A stretch of 64,000 nt of DNA, taken from assembly GCF_001613105.1 (NCBI RefSeq), contig NZ_BDBS01000038.1:61212-125211 (forward strand). The letters are read 5' to 3'. The notes beneath the pieces were generated by a model, which worked only from the letters and a program-made list of their open reading frames with translations, searched no databases and had not been told where the DNA came from. This document shows, piece after piece, positions 34,414 to 43,489 of the stretch. This DNA comes from Nocardia pseudobrasiliensis NBRC 108224. GTDB taxonomy: Bacteria; Actinomycetota; Actinomycetes; Mycobacteriales; Mycobacteriaceae. The position numbers and the translations under genes are program-made. The first letter of the stretch is position 1; the number at the start of each line of letters is the position of its first letter.

Positions 34414-36174
34414 GTGCCACCTTCCAAGGGAACGGGGCATCCGCTGCGATTGCTCGGCGCCTACGCCGCGCTGTTGGCGGTGATCTACGGCCTGGTGTTC
34501 TTCACCGCCGATCAGTCCGTCAAGCCCAAGCTCGGCATCGACCTGCAGGGCGGGACCCGGGTCACGCTCACCGCGCGCACTCCCGACGGCAACCGGCCCA
34601 GCCAGGACAGCCTCAAACAGGCGCAGCAGATCATCGAGTCCCGAGTGAACGGACTCGGCGTCGCGGGCTCCGAGGTCGTCATCGACGGCGACAACCTGGT
34701 CATCACGGTGCCGGGGGACAACAGCGGACAGGCCAAATCGCTGGCCACCACCGCCAAGCTCTACATTCGCCCGGTGCTGCAGGCCGGTCAGCCGGTCAAC
34801 AAGGGCGGCCAGCCGCAGCCGGGTCAGCCGCAGGCCGGTCTGCCGGGTCAGCCCGGTCAGGTTCCCCCGCCCGCCGATCAGCCGAATCCGGCCGGTAACC
34901 CCGCCCCCGCGCCCGAATCCGCGCCGCAGGGCGAGGCCCCGCAGAACCGCGTCTTCCCGCAGCAGGCCCCCGAGCCGCCGCCCGGCGACACCCCGGCCCC
35001 GCCCGCGCCGCCCACGACTTCGCCCGCGCCGCAACCGAATCAGAATCTGACCCGGGCGCAGCAGACGCAGAAGGAGATCGCGGCCGCCAAGGAACTGCGG
35101 CAGAGCAAGGATCCGCAGGTTCAGCAGCAGGCACTGGCCTCGCTGGACTGCAGCAAGCCCGATCCGCTGACCGGTAACGACGATCCGGCGCTGCCACTGG
35201 TCACCTGTTCCACCGACGGCAATCAGGTCTACCTGCTCGCGCCCAGCCGCATCGATGGCCAGGACATCGCCAACGCCGCGGCCAACTTCAGCGCGCAGCA
35301 GTCGCAGTGGTCGGTGGATCTCGAGTTCAAGAACTCCGACGCCTGGGCCAAGTTGACCGAGGAGTACCTGCAGAAGCAGATCGCCTTCTCCCTCGACACC
35401 AAGGTGATCAGCGCGCCGGTCGTGCAGCAGGGTCCGCAGTTGGGCGGCCGCACCTCCATCACCGGCAACTTCAACGCCTCGACGGCCAAGGAATTGGCCA
35501 ACCAGCTGAAGTACGGTTCGCTGCCGCTGTCGTTCGCGACCTCCGAGGCCGAGACCGTCTCCGCGACACTGGGTCTGTCCTCCCTGCGCGCGGGTCTGAT
35601 CGCGGGCGCGATCGGTCTGGTGGCGGTGCTGCTGTACTGCCTGCTCTACTACCGCATGCTCGGCTTCCTGGCCGGATTCTCGCTGGTGGCATCGGGTTTC
35701 GCGGTGTACGGCATCATCGTGCTGCTGGGCAGGTGGATCAACTTCACCCTGGACCTGGCCGGTATCGCGGGTCTGATCATCGGTATCGGTATGACAGCCG
35801 ACTCGTTCGTGGTGTTCTTCGAACGCATCAAGGACGAGATGCGCGAGGGCCGCAGCTTCCGCTCGGCCGTTCCGCGCGGCTGGGCCCGCGCCCAGCGCAC
35901 CAACCTGTCGGGTAAGACCGTCAGCCTGATCGCCTCGGCGGTGCTCTACATCCTGGCCGCCGGTCAGGTCCGGGGCTTCGCCTTCACCCTCGGTCTGACC
36001 ACCGTCCTCGACGTGATCGTGCTGTACCTGGTCACCTCGCCGTTGATGATGATGGCCTCGCGCTCGCCGTTCTGGGCCAAACCGTCGGTCAACGGTCTGG
36101 GCGCGGTGCAGGAACTGGCCCGCGAACGCAAGGCCGCCGCGGGCATTCTCGCGAGCGCCGGTAAGGAGGCGTGA
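34414..36174 (+). CDS. secD: Protein translocase subunit SecD
   Basis: A 586-residue SecD that uses proton flow to help late stages of Sec export. One N-terminal helix is followed by the D1 block GIDLQGGTRVTLTA. The periplasmic region contains a long Pro/Gln/Ala-rich insertion (about residues 128-215). The C-terminal five helices carry GLIIGIGMTADSFVVFFERIKDE, the RND-type signature. The GTG start gives the expected N terminus. secF starts 2 bases after the stop. Confidence 0.97.
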   Translation: MPPSKGTGHPLRLLGAYAALLAVIYGLVFFTADQSVKPKLGIDLQGGTRVTLTARTPDGNRPSQDSLKQAQQIIESRVNGLGVAGSEVVIDGDNLVITVPGDNSGQAKSLATTAKLYIRPVLQAGQPVNKGGQPQPGQPQAGLPGQPGQVPPPADQPNPAGNPAPAPESAPQGEAPQNRVFPQQAPEPPPGDTPAPPAPPTTSPAPQPNQNLTRAQQTQKEIAAAKELRQSKDPQVQQQALASLDCSKPDPLTGNDDPALPLVTCSTDGNQVYLLAPSRIDGQDIANAAANFSAQQSQWSVDLEFKNSDAWAKLTEEYLQKQIAFSLDTKVISAPVVQQGPQLGGRTSITGNFNASTAKELANQLKYGSLPLSFATSEAETVSATLGLSSLRAGLIAGAIGLVAVLLYCLLYYRMLGFLAGFSLVASGFAVYGIIVLLGRWINFTLDLAGIAGLIIGIGMTADSFVVFFERIKDEMREGRSFRSAVPRGWARAQRTNLSGKTVSLIASAVLYILAAGQVRGFAFTLGLTTVLDVIVLYLVTSPLMMMASRSPFWAKPSVNGLGAVQELARERKAAAGILASAGKEA

Positions 36175-36175
36175 G

Positions 36176-37369
36176 ATGAGCAACTCCAGCCCCGTCCTGG
36201 ACACCGTCGACGAGCCGATCGAGCAGAGCGGTCCGCAGCACGGATTCTTCGAGCGGCTCTACACCGGAACCGGCGGTTTCCAGATCGTCGGGCGGCGTCG
36301 GCTGTACTACGCGGTCGCCGCGGCGCTCATGCTGATCGCGCTGCTGAGTATCGGCCTGAAGGGTTTCACCCTCGGCATCGACTTCGCCGGTGGCACGCGA
36401 ATCCAGGTGCCCGCCTCGGGTCAGATGAGCACCACCCAGGTGTCCGATGTCTACAACAAGGCGCTGGGCCACAGCCCGGTGACCGTGCAGAAGGTCGGTT
36501 CGGGATCGGCCGCGTCGTTCGAGATCCGCTCCGACACCCTGACCGCCACCCAGCAGGACACCGTGCAGGGCGCGCTGTTCGACGCGTTCCATCCGAAGGA
36601 TTCCTCGGGTGCGGAGAGCCGCAACGCGATCAGCATCGCCGAGATCAGCGAGACCTGGGGCGGCCAGGTGACCCGCAAGGCGCTGATCGCGCTGGTGGTG
36701 TTCGTCCTGCTGACGATGGTCTACATCGCGATCCGATTCGAACGCGATATGTCGCTGGCGGCCATCGCCTCGCTGCTGTTCAATCTCGTCGTGACCGCGG
36801 GCATCTACTCGATCGTCGGCTTCGAGGTGACCCCCGCGGCGGTGATCGGTCTGCTGACCATCCTCGGCTACGTGCTCTACGACAACGTGGTCGTGTTCGA
36901 CAAGGTCGAGGAGAACACTCGCGGCGTCCTGCACCTGTCCCGGCGCACCTATGGTGAGCAGGCCAATCTCGCGGCCAACCAGACGCTGATGCGCTCGATC
37001 AACACCACCGTCATCGGCATTCTGCCGATCATCGGCATGCTGGTGATCGCGGTGTGGCTGCTGGGTGTCGGCACGCTCAAGGATCTGGCGCTGGTGCAGC
37101 TGGTCGGCATGATCGTCGGCGCGTACTCCTCGATCTTCTTCGCGGTGCCGCTGCTGGTATCGATCAAGGAGCGGTTCGGTCCGGTCGCCGCGCACACCAA
37201 ACGGGTGCTGGCCAAGCGGTCCAATGCCGCGCAGGCCCGGGTGCGCGAGGCCGCGGCGGAGCGGGCCGGGGCGATCAGCGGCCCGGTGCGCGCGCCGCGC
37301 GAGACCGGTTCGGGCGCACCGAGACCGGGGGCGCGGCCCAGTGGGAAACGGCACAAGAGAAGGCACTGA
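36176..37369 (+). CDS. secF: Protein translocase subunit SecF
   Basis: A 397-residue SecF. The family signature GFTLGIDFAGGTRI lies after the first helix. The C-terminal membrane part contains GLLTILGYVLYDNVVVFDKVEEN and the RSINTTVIGILPI block. A basic tail ends GKRHKRRH. It directly follows secD and is followed by the lipoprotein gene at 37372 after 2 bases, so the four genes form one operon. Confidence 0.97.
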   Translation: MSNSSPVLDTVDEPIEQSGPQHGFFERLYTGTGGFQIVGRRRLYYAVAAALMLIALLSIGLKGFTLGIDFAGGTRIQVPASGQMSTTQVSDVYNKALGHSPVTVQKVGSGSAASFEIRSDTLTATQQDTVQGALFDAFHPKDSSGAESRNAISIAEISETWGGQVTRKALIALVVFVLLTMVYIAIRFERDMSLAAIASLLFNLVVTAGIYSIVGFEVTPAAVIGLLTILGYVLYDNVVVFDKVEENTRGVLHLSRRTYGEQANLAANQTLMRSINTTVIGILPIIGMLVIAVWLLGVGTLKDLALVQLVGMIVGAYSSIFFAVPLLVSIKERFGPVAAHTKRVLAKRSNAAQARVREAAAERAGAISGPVRAPRETGSGAPRPGARPSGKRHKRRH

Positions 37370-37371
37370 GT

Positions 37372-39054
37372 ATGCGCAGGCGGTTCACTCGTCAGCTGGC
37401 CGCAGCGCTGACCGCGAGCGCACTCGTCACGGGTGCGCTCGCGGGGTGCTCCAGTAAGAATCAGCTGCCCTCGATCGGCTACGCGGTCGACGCGGCGCCG
37501 GTCAGCTACAACGGCGGCAGCGCGCTCGGCGCGAACGGCGGTGCGGCCGCGGTCTTCTCGCGGGTGCTGACCGGATTCTTCTACACCGGCCCGGAGGGAC
37601 AGCCGGTCGCCGACACCGACTACGGCACCGCCAAGGAGGTGCCCGGCGAGGCGCAGACCATCCAGTATCGGCTCAATCCGGACGGCAAGTATTCCGATGG
37701 CGTACCCACCTCCTGCGACGATCTGGTGCTCGAATGGGCCGCGCGCAGTGGGCGTTTCAATCAGTTCGAGGCCGCGTCCACGCTCGGCTACTCCGATATC
37801 GAGCGGGTGGAATGCCAGCCCGGTTCCAAGGACGCGACCGTCGTATTCCGCCCCGATCGGCACTTCCTGGCGTGGAAGACGCTGTTCAACGCCGGTGATC
37901 TGATGCCCGCGCATATCGCCGCGCAGGCCGCGGGCATTCCGAATGTGGTGTCGGTGGTGCAATCCGGCGATCGCGCGCCGCTGGATCGGCTCGCGCAGTT
38001 CTGGAATACCGGCTGGGCGTTGAAGCCCGGGAGCATCGATACCAAGCTGTTGCCGTCCTCGGGTCCCTACCGCATCGAATCATTCAGTGACAGCGATGGT
38101 CTGGTGTTGGTGAAAAACGACAAGTGGTGGGGCAATGCCGCGAAGACGCCGCGCATCGTGGTGTGGACTCGCGCCAACGATCTGGCGAAGAAGATCTCCG
38201 ACAAGGCCGTCGGCGTGATCGACGTCGGCGCGGGCTCGATCAAGGATCTGGGCCTGAACGGATTCTCGGTCGATCAGCTGCCGGGCCGCGGGGCCGAGCA
38301 GCTGGTGCTGGCGACGACCGGGCTTTTCGGCTCCGCCGATGTGCGCCGGGCCTTCGCGGCGTGTGTGCCGCGCCAGGCGCTGTTCGACAAGCTGGGCCAT
38401 CCCGGCTTCGATGTCAAGGACGGCGTGGGCGCCGGGCCGTTGAATTCCCGGACGGTGCAGGCGGACTCGCCGTACTACCCGGCGATCGGCAAACCGGCCG
38501 ATAAGTACCGCACCGGTGACGCGGCGGCCGCGCGGCAGGGCCTGGGCGGCGTCCAGAATCCGACCGTGCGGATCGGCTACCGCAAGCCCGACGACCGGCG
38601 CGCGCAGACCATCGCGATGATCGCCGACGCGTGCAAACCGGCCGGTATCACCGTGGTCGACGCCGGCACACCGGATTTCGTGCCCACCCAGCTCGGCGAG
38701 GGCAAGGTGGACGCGGTGCTGGCCGGTACGGCGGCCGCGCCGGGACCGGCCGGATCGCTGCCCGGGATCGAGGCCGCGGCGGCGTTGCGCGGCGGTCAGG
38801 GACTGAATTTCGGACGTTACGGGAACGGGCGTTACGATGCGATCGTGGATCAGCTTGCGGCGGATGATAATTCGACGAACGTGCTGAACCTCGACAGCGA
38901 GGCGGAGAATCTGCTGTGGAACGAGATGCCGTCGATTCCGCTGTTCGCCACGCCGCGCACGATCGCATTCGGTGAGGGGATGGAGAACGGCATCGCGAAC
39001 CCCACCAAGGCCGGTGCGGGTTGGAATATGGACCGCTGGGTGTTGCAGCGGTGA
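37372..39054 (+). CDS. Family 5 solute-binding lipoprotein (DppA/OppA-like)
   Basis: A 560-residue ABC transporter substrate-binding protein. A basic N terminus and hydrophobic helix end in the lipobox ALAGCSSK. The mature protein has the SBP_bac_5 layout (ADTDYGTAKEV, YRLNPDGKYSDGVPTSCDDLVLEW). It probably binds oligopeptides at the outer face of the membrane. Permease genes are not adjacent. The same gene sits between secF and apt in mycobacteria. It makes a useful contrast with the signal-less relative encoded at 53475-54968. Confidence 0.93.
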   Translation: MRRRFTRQLAAALTASALVTGALAGCSSKNQLPSIGYAVDAAPVSYNGGSALGANGGAAAVFSRVLTGFFYTGPEGQPVADTDYGTAKEVPGEAQTIQYRLNPDGKYSDGVPTSCDDLVLEWAARSGRFNQFEAASTLGYSDIERVECQPGSKDATVVFRPDRHFLAWKTLFNAGDLMPAHIAAQAAGIPNVVSVVQSGDRAPLDRLAQFWNTGWALKPGSIDTKLLPSSGPYRIESFSDSDGLVLVKNDKWWGNAAKTPRIVVWTRANDLAKKISDKAVGVIDVGAGSIKDLGLNGFSVDQLPGRGAEQLVLATTGLFGSADVRRAFAACVPRQALFDKLGHPGFDVKDGVGAGPLNSRTVQADSPYYPAIGKPADKYRTGDAAAARQGLGGVQNPTVRIGYRKPDDRRAQTIAMIADACKPAGITVVDAGTPDFVPTQLGEGKVDAVLAGTAAAPGPAGSLPGIEAAAALRGGQGLNFGRYGNGRYDAIVDQLAADDNSTNVLNLDSEAENLLWNEMPSIPLFATPRTIAFGEGMENGIANPTKAGAGWNMDRWVLQR

Positions 39055-39089
39055 GCGTCCCCGGGCGCGCGATGAGGGAGTGGGTGTAG

Positions 39090-39662
39090 ATGAGCAAGCA
39101 TGGAATGGTGGATACCGAGGAGGCCGCGGGCGTGCGCCTGGGCCGCGCCTCGGAGGCCGTGCAGCGGCTGACTCGCTGGCACGACGACTTCCCCACCCCC
39201 GGTGTGCGTTTCGCCGATCTGACGCCGGTCTTCGCCGACGCCGAGGGATTCCACGCGGTCATCGATTGTCTGGGTGCGGTCGCCGCCGATGTCGATCTGG
39301 TCGCGGGCGTGGATGCCCGCGGCTTCCTGCTGGGCGCGGGTGTGGCCGCGGCGCTCGGCACCGGTGTGGTGGCGGTGCGCAAGGCGGGCAAGCTGCCCCC
39401 GCCCGTGCTCTCGCGCGAGTACACCCTCGAATACGGTTCGGCCGCCCTGGAGATCCCGGCCGACGGTGTGCGGCTGTCGGGTCGCCGGGTGCTGCTGCTC
39501 GACGATGTGCTCGCCACCGGCGGCACGCTGGCCGCGGCCGCGGAACTGTTCAGCTCCGCGGGCGCCGAGGTGGCGGCCGCGGCGGTCGTGTTGGAGCTGA
39601 GCTTCCTGGGCGGGCGGGAGCGCCAGGGCGACTATCCGCTCACCTCGATCGTGCGGCTGTGA
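39090..39662 (+). CDS. apt: Adenine phosphoribosyltransferase
   Basis: A 190-residue Apt that converts adenine and PRPP to AMP. Family motifs are FPTPGVRFADLTPVF, GVDARGFLLGAGVA, VRKAGKLPPPV with the EYGSAALEI segment, and the PRPP-binding VLLLDDVLATGGTL. In mycobacteria apt is followed directly by relA. Here about 18.5 kb lies between them, including the 43.9-57.3 kb cluster. Confidence 0.95.
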   Translation: MSKHGMVDTEEAAGVRLGRASEAVQRLTRWHDDFPTPGVRFADLTPVFADAEGFHAVIDCLGAVAADVDLVAGVDARGFLLGAGVAAALGTGVVAVRKAGKLPPPVLSREYTLEYGSAALEIPADGVRLSGRRVLLLDDVLATGGTLAAAAELFSSAGAEVAAAAVVLELSFLGGRERQGDYPLTSIVRL

Positions 39663-39714
39663 GTGTGCGCGCGTCTGTTGTGACCGCCCCGGCGGATCGT
39701 TAAGCTCTGCCCTC

Positions 39715-40125
39715 ATGAGCCGCCGCCGAAGCACGCGCCTGTCCGTCGCGCTCATCGGTTCCGTGGGGGTCGTGTTCGCCGTCGGCGCCGCCACGGCCTC
39801 GGCCTCTCCGTCGGCCGCCCTGCACGGCGGCGCCACGATCGCGGCCCATGTAACCGGTGAGCGGTCCGGCCAGGTGTGCCGGATCGCGGCCACGGGGATC
39901 GAAATGCCATGGCGGCCGGTCGGTTCCGACGGCTCGGTCGACCTCGACACCGGTCCGGTGCGCGCGGGTCGCCACACGGCCCGGGTGGTCTGCGAGGATC
40001 CCGGAATCGGCGACGCCTCGCAGCATTCGGTGGGCCGTGCGGAGGAGGTGTTCACCGGACACTGGGCGCCGGCCTTCGAATTCCTCCACCATCACCGCCT
40101 CGAGGTCCTCACCCCGCGCGGCTGA
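39715..40125 (+). CDS. Small predicted secreted protein
   Basis: A 136-residue protein of unrecognised family. It has a basic start (MSRRRSTR), a hydrophobic helix (LSVALIGSVGVVFAVGAAT) and an ASA-type signal peptidase site near residue 30. The mature part of about 105 residues has two cysteines (GQVCRIAATG, ARVVCEDPG) that could form a disulfide. No catalytic motif is seen. Confidence 0.65.
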   Translation: MSRRRSTRLSVALIGSVGVVFAVGAATASASPSAALHGGATIAAHVTGERSGQVCRIAATGIEMPWRPVGSDGSVDLDTGPVRAGRHTARVVCEDPGIGDASQHSVGRAEEVFTGHWAPAFEFLHHHRLEVLTPRG

Positions 40126-40131
40126 GGATTC

Positions 40132-40434
40132 CTAGAAGCGGGCCACCAGGCGGGCGATGAATCCGGTCACCACGAGCCAGAACACCGCGGCCAGACCGTA
40201 ATTGATGACGATGTCGAGCTTGCCGTTACCGGTGTTGAACAGGCCGGGGAAGAACAGCGCCAGCGGTTCGGCCAGTGATTTGATGAAGCCGAAGAAGCGA
40301 TTTCCCGGATTCGCGTTCAGGACCAGCATCAGGATGTAGACGCCCTCGATGAGGGCGAAGATCCCGCCGACCGCGCTGATGATTGCCGCCGCGCCGCCGC
40401 CACGAGTGCCGCGATAGGTGCGATATCTGTACAT
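40132..40434 (-). CDS. Small membrane protein of unknown function
   Basis: A 100-residue protein with a short basic N terminus (MYRYRTYRGTRGG) and three hydrophobic segments (AAAIISAVGGIFALIEGVYI, LAEPLALFFPGLF, GLAAVFWLVVTGFIARLV). The layout is common among small actinobacterial membrane proteins. I do not recognise a functional family. It is convergent with the secreted protein gene. Confidence 0.65.
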   Translation of the reverse strand: MYRYRTYRGTRGGGAAAIISAVGGIFALIEGVYILMLVLNANPGNRFFGFIKSLAEPLALFFPGLFNTGNGKLDIVINYGLAAVFWLVVTGFIARLVARF

Positions 40435-40527
40435 GCCACGGACGTGCCCGCTTTCTCCTCGCCCGAAACGGACACGCCGGGGAAGTTCGGGGGGCTTGAC
40501 GCGTGAATTTTTCGCGCGCGCCCTCCG

Positions 40528-41109
40528 TCACCCCCCGAGGACCTGTGCCACGATCGCGCGAATATCGCTGCGCTCGGGCGGATTCGGCGCGGTCATCGAC
40601 TGTAGGCACAGCCCGTTGAGCGCGGCCTGCAGCGCGGCCGCGCGCACCGGGCCGAGTAGTGGCGTCATCGCGTCGACGGTGATCGCGGCGCTGCGGGCGG
40701 CGAGTTCGCGCAGCGCCGGGCGACGCAGTGCCGCGAGGTAGAGCTCGTATTCGACGACGGCGTTGATCCGGCCGGGCCCGGTGGTGCTGAGTACGACGCT
40801 GTCGGTGAGGGCCTCGATCAGCTCCTCGGTGGTGTCATCGGCGTGTTTGTCCGTCCAGACCCGCATGAAGCAGGCGAATCGGTCGACCGCGCGCTGCAAT
40901 CCGACCCGGATCAGCGCCTCGCGGTCCTTGTAGTGGTAGGTCGTCGAGCTCAGCGAGATATCGGCGCGCTCGGCGATGGCACGGTGGCTCAGGCCCTCGA
41001 TGCCGCGCTCCGCGATGAGTTCCTCGACCACCTCTGCGATGCGCCGCGGCCGATCGGGATCGTGGCGGCGCGGGCGGCGGGTGCGGGCGGCGGCTTCTGG
41101 GCTCGACAT
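40528..41109 (-). CDS. TetR-family regulator
   Basis: A 193-residue TetR protein with helix-turn-helix ERGIEGLSHRAIAERADI then SLSSTTYHYKDREALI. The C-terminal domain resembles TetR_C_6/17 types. The ATG at 41109 is chosen because GAGG lies 5 bases upstream, with an in-frame ATG at 41127 also present. It is divergent from the nitroreductase gene, and two copies of an inverted repeat lie between them, so it probably controls that gene. Confidence 0.9.
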   Translation of the reverse strand: MSSPEAAARTRRPRRHDPDRPRRIAEVVEELIAERGIEGLSHRAIAERADISLSSTTYHYKDREALIRVGLQRAVDRFACFMRVWTDKHADDTTEELIEALTDSVVLSTTGPGRINAVVEYELYLAALRRPALRELAARSAAITVDAMTPLLGPVRAAALQAALNGLCLQSMTAPNPPERSDIRAIVAQVLGG

Positions 41110-41199
41110 CGAAACCTCGCTGATCATTTGTACAAGTGTGCGAAACGGTACTCCAGCAGGCGCGATTTCGAGGCCACTACCTGCGGTTTCCCCTAAAAG

Positions 41200-41212
41200 A
41201 GAGCGCCGCTCT
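41200..41212. promoter_or_regulatory. Operator copy 1, AGAGCgccGCTCT
   Basis: A perfect 5-base-arm dyad overlapping TTGACG (41212-41217), a candidate -35 of the nitroreductase promoter. A second copy lies 54 bases downstream. Confidence 0.5.
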
Positions 41213-41253
41213 TGACGAGCGGGTCGGCCATGGTGCAAACTGTGTTCACAACA

Positions 41254-41268
41254 GAGAGCGCTGCTCTC
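41254..41268. promoter_or_regulatory. Operator copy 2, GAGAGCgctGCTCTC
   Basis: A perfect 6-base-arm dyad between the candidate promoter and the nitroreductase start. It shares the AGAGC/GCTCT core with copy 1 and so flanks the promoter on its downstream side. Confidence 0.55.
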
Positions 41269-41288
41269 GAAAATAGGAGAAGAACGCT

Positions 41289-41735
41289 ATGAGCACCACC
41301 CGCTACATCGGCCCCACCGGACTCGATCCCGTCATGAACAAGATCGCCAATCAACTTCCCAGGTTCGGGATCAGCGTCATGGGTTCGCGACTGCTGGCCG
41401 TGCGCGGCCGCAAGTCGGGCGAGTGGCGCACGACCATGGTCAACCTGCTGGTCGACGCGGACGGCCATCGCTACCTGGTGGCCCCGCGCGGCAACACCCA
41501 GTGGGTCCGCAACCTGCGCGCCGCCGAGGGCAACGGCGAACTGCGCCTGGGCCGCAAGGTCGAAGCGTTCACCGCCGCCGAACTCGCCGATGCCGACAAG
41601 GTCCCGGTCCTGCGGCTGTACCTGAAGAAGTGGGGCTGGGAGGTCGGCAAGTTCTTCGAGGGCGTCACCAAGAACGCCACCGACGAGGAGCTGGCCGCCA
41701 TCGCCCCGGGCTTCCCGGTCTTCCGAATCAATTGA
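41289..41735 (+). CDS. Deazaflavin (F420)-dependent nitroreductase family protein
   Basis: A 148-residue protein of the Ddn/DUF385 family. Features are LLAVRGRKSGEWRTTMVNLL, which resembles the F420-phosphate-binding RxSG segment, then YLVAPRGNTQWVRNLRAA, typical of the family. Members use F420H2 to reduce quinones or nitroaromatics. The start ATG is preceded by AGGAGAAG. It is regulated, judging by operator copies, by a TetR protein. Confidence 0.9.
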   Translation: MSTTRYIGPTGLDPVMNKIANQLPRFGISVMGSRLLAVRGRKSGEWRTTMVNLLVDADGHRYLVAPRGNTQWVRNLRAAEGNGELRLGRKVEAFTAAELADADKVPVLRLYLKKWGWEVGKFFEGVTKNATDEELAAIAPGFPVFRIN

Positions 41736-41748
41736 GCCGCAACGGGGG

Positions 41749-41777
41749 TTGCGCGTTGTCATTTCGTCCGCTAACTT
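41749..41777 (+). promoter_or_regulatory. Promoter of the ABC-F gene
   Basis: TTGCGC (41749-41754) and TAACTT (41772-41777) are separated by 17 bases, a good sigma-A layout. A leader of about 100 bases follows before the ABC-F start, and contains a 5-residue frame (GTG at 41809, stop at 41826). Confidence 0.5.
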
Positions 41778-41887
41778 ATTTCGAGTCTTATCCCCGTTGA
41801 TCGGAGACGTGCCGTTGCTGTTCTGAGGTAGCCCCGAGTGGCTCGCTTTCGCGCGCCGCATCCTTTGCCACCTCCAGGAGCACGCAC

Positions 41888-43489
41888 ATGTCTATTACTT
41901 TCGCTATTTCCGATCTCACCTTCGCATGGCCCGACGGCACTCCCGTCTTCGACGGCCTCGACGCGGTGCTCGGACCCGGGCATATCGGTCTGGTCGGCAG
42001 CAACGGTGCGGGTAAGTCCACGCTGTTTCGGCTGATCGCCGGTGAGCTGCGGCCCACCCGCGGCTCGATCACCGTCCCGGGGCGGCTCGGATATCTGCGC
42101 CAGGATCTCGGCCTGGCCGCGGGTCAGCGGGTCGACGCGGTACTCGGGATCGCCGAGGTCCGAAAGGCGTTGCATCGCATCGAATCCGGTGAGGGCGACG
42201 AGTCCGACTTCGAAATCGTCGGTAGCCGTTGGGATGTCGAGGAGCAGGCCGTGGCATTGCTCGGGCGGCTCGGACTGCACTATCTGGCCGGTGATGTGGC
42301 ACAACTGGATCGGCGGCTGGACACCCTGTCCGGCGGCGAGACCGTACTGCTGGGCCTGGTGGCCGAGCTGCTGGCCGAACCGGATGTGCTGCTGCTGGAC
42401 GAGCCGACCAACAATCTCGACACCGCCGCGCGTGCGCGACTCTACGAGGTGGTCGGTCAGTTCCCGGGCACGGTGCTCACCGTCAGCCACGATCGCGAAC
42501 TGCTCGCCCGGGTCACCACCGTCGCCGAACTGCGCGGCGGTGAGATCCGTTCGTTCGGCGGCAATTTCGACGATTACCAGGCGATCATCGAGGCCGAGCA
42601 GGAGGCCGCCCGGGCGGCCATCCGCGACGCGCGCAGCGATGTGCGCAAGCAGTCGCGCGAACTGGTCGACGCCCGCATCAAGATCGACCGCCGCAAGCGG
42701 TACGGGCAGAAGATGTACGAGCAGAAGCGCGAGCCGAAAATCGTTATGGGACAGCGCAAACGCGAGGCCGAGGTCTCGGCGGGCAAACTGCGCAACAGCC
42801 ATATCGCGAAGGTGGAGGAGGCCAAGGAGACCCTCGCCCAGGCGCAGGAACTGCTGCGCGACGACCGCGAGATCCGCGTGGATCTGCCCGGCACCCGGCT
42901 CTATCCGGGGCAGGACGTCATCGACCTGGACGAGGTGGAGCTGGCCAACGGGCCGGTGGTGTCGCTGACGGTGACCGGTCCGGAACGGATCGCGCTCACC
43001 GGCCGCAACGGTGCGGGCAAGACCACGCTGCTGCGGGCCATCGTCGCCGAGTCGCCGAAGGTGCCGTGGCGGCTGCTGCCGCAGCGGCTGAACATCTTCG
43101 ACGAGAACCGCTCGGTGTTCGAGAACGTCTCGGCCGCAACGCCGCACGCCTCGGCCGAGCAGGTACGAGCGCAGCTGGCCCGGTTCCTGTTCCGTGGCGC
43201 CGACGCCGATGTGGCGGCGGGCGCGCTGTCGGGAGGTGAGCGGTTGCGTGCGGCGCTGGCGATGCTGCTGCTCGCCGATCCGGCGCCGCGGCTGCTGCTG
43301 CTCGACGAGCCGACCAACAATCTCGATCTGCCCAGCCTGCGTCATCTCACCGAGGCGCTGGCGGGTTTCGAGGGCGCGCTCATCGTGGTCAGCCACGATC
43401 AGCGGTTCCTCGACGAGATCGGGGTGACCCGGCGACTCGAGCTCACCGCGGACGGCCTGATCGATCTCAGCGACGAGGCGCGTACATGA
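41888..43489 (+). CDS. ABC-F ATPase, possible ribosome-protection factor
   Basis: A 533-residue soluble protein with two ABC ATPase domains and no membrane helices. Domain 1 has Walker A GSNGAGKST, signature LSGGE and Walker B LLLDEPTNNLD. Domain 2 has GRNGAGKTT, LSGGERLRAAL and LLLDEPTNNLD. The interdomain linker (about residues 235-320) is long, basic and helical. ABC-F proteins act on the ribosome E site, and some confer antibiotic resistance. A leader of about 100 bases precedes it, as often seen for attenuated resistance ABC-F genes. Its 3' end overlaps the YnfA-like gene by 23 bases. Confidence 0.92.
   Translation: MSITFAISDLTFAWPDGTPVFDGLDAVLGPGHIGLVGSNGAGKSTLFRLIAGELRPTRGSITVPGRLGYLRQDLGLAAGQRVDAVLGIAEVRKALHRIESGEGDESDFEIVGSRWDVEEQAVALLGRLGLHYLAGDVAQLDRRLDTLSGGETVLLGLVAELLAEPDVLLLDEPTNNLDTAARARLYEVVGQFPGTVLTVSHDRELLARVTTVAELRGGEIRSFGGNFDDYQAIIEAEQEAARAAIRDARSDVRKQSRELVDARIKIDRRKRYGQKMYEQKREPKIVMGQRKREAEVSAGKLRNSHIAKVEEAKETLAQAQELLRDDREIRVDLPGTRLYPGQDVIDLDEVELANGPVVSLTVTGPERIALTGRNGAGKTTLLRAIVAESPKVPWRLLPQRLNIFDENRSVFENVSAATPHASAEQVRAQLARFLFRGADADVAAGALSGGERLRAALAMLLLADPAPRLLLLDEPTNNLDLPSLRHLTEALAGFEGALIVVSHDQRFLDEIGVTRRLELTADGLIDLSDEART

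Noticed and set aside
33895..36204. 769-residue open frame on the minus strand
   Set aside because: It is antisense to yajC and secD and is made of low-complexity Gly/Arg/Leu sequence.
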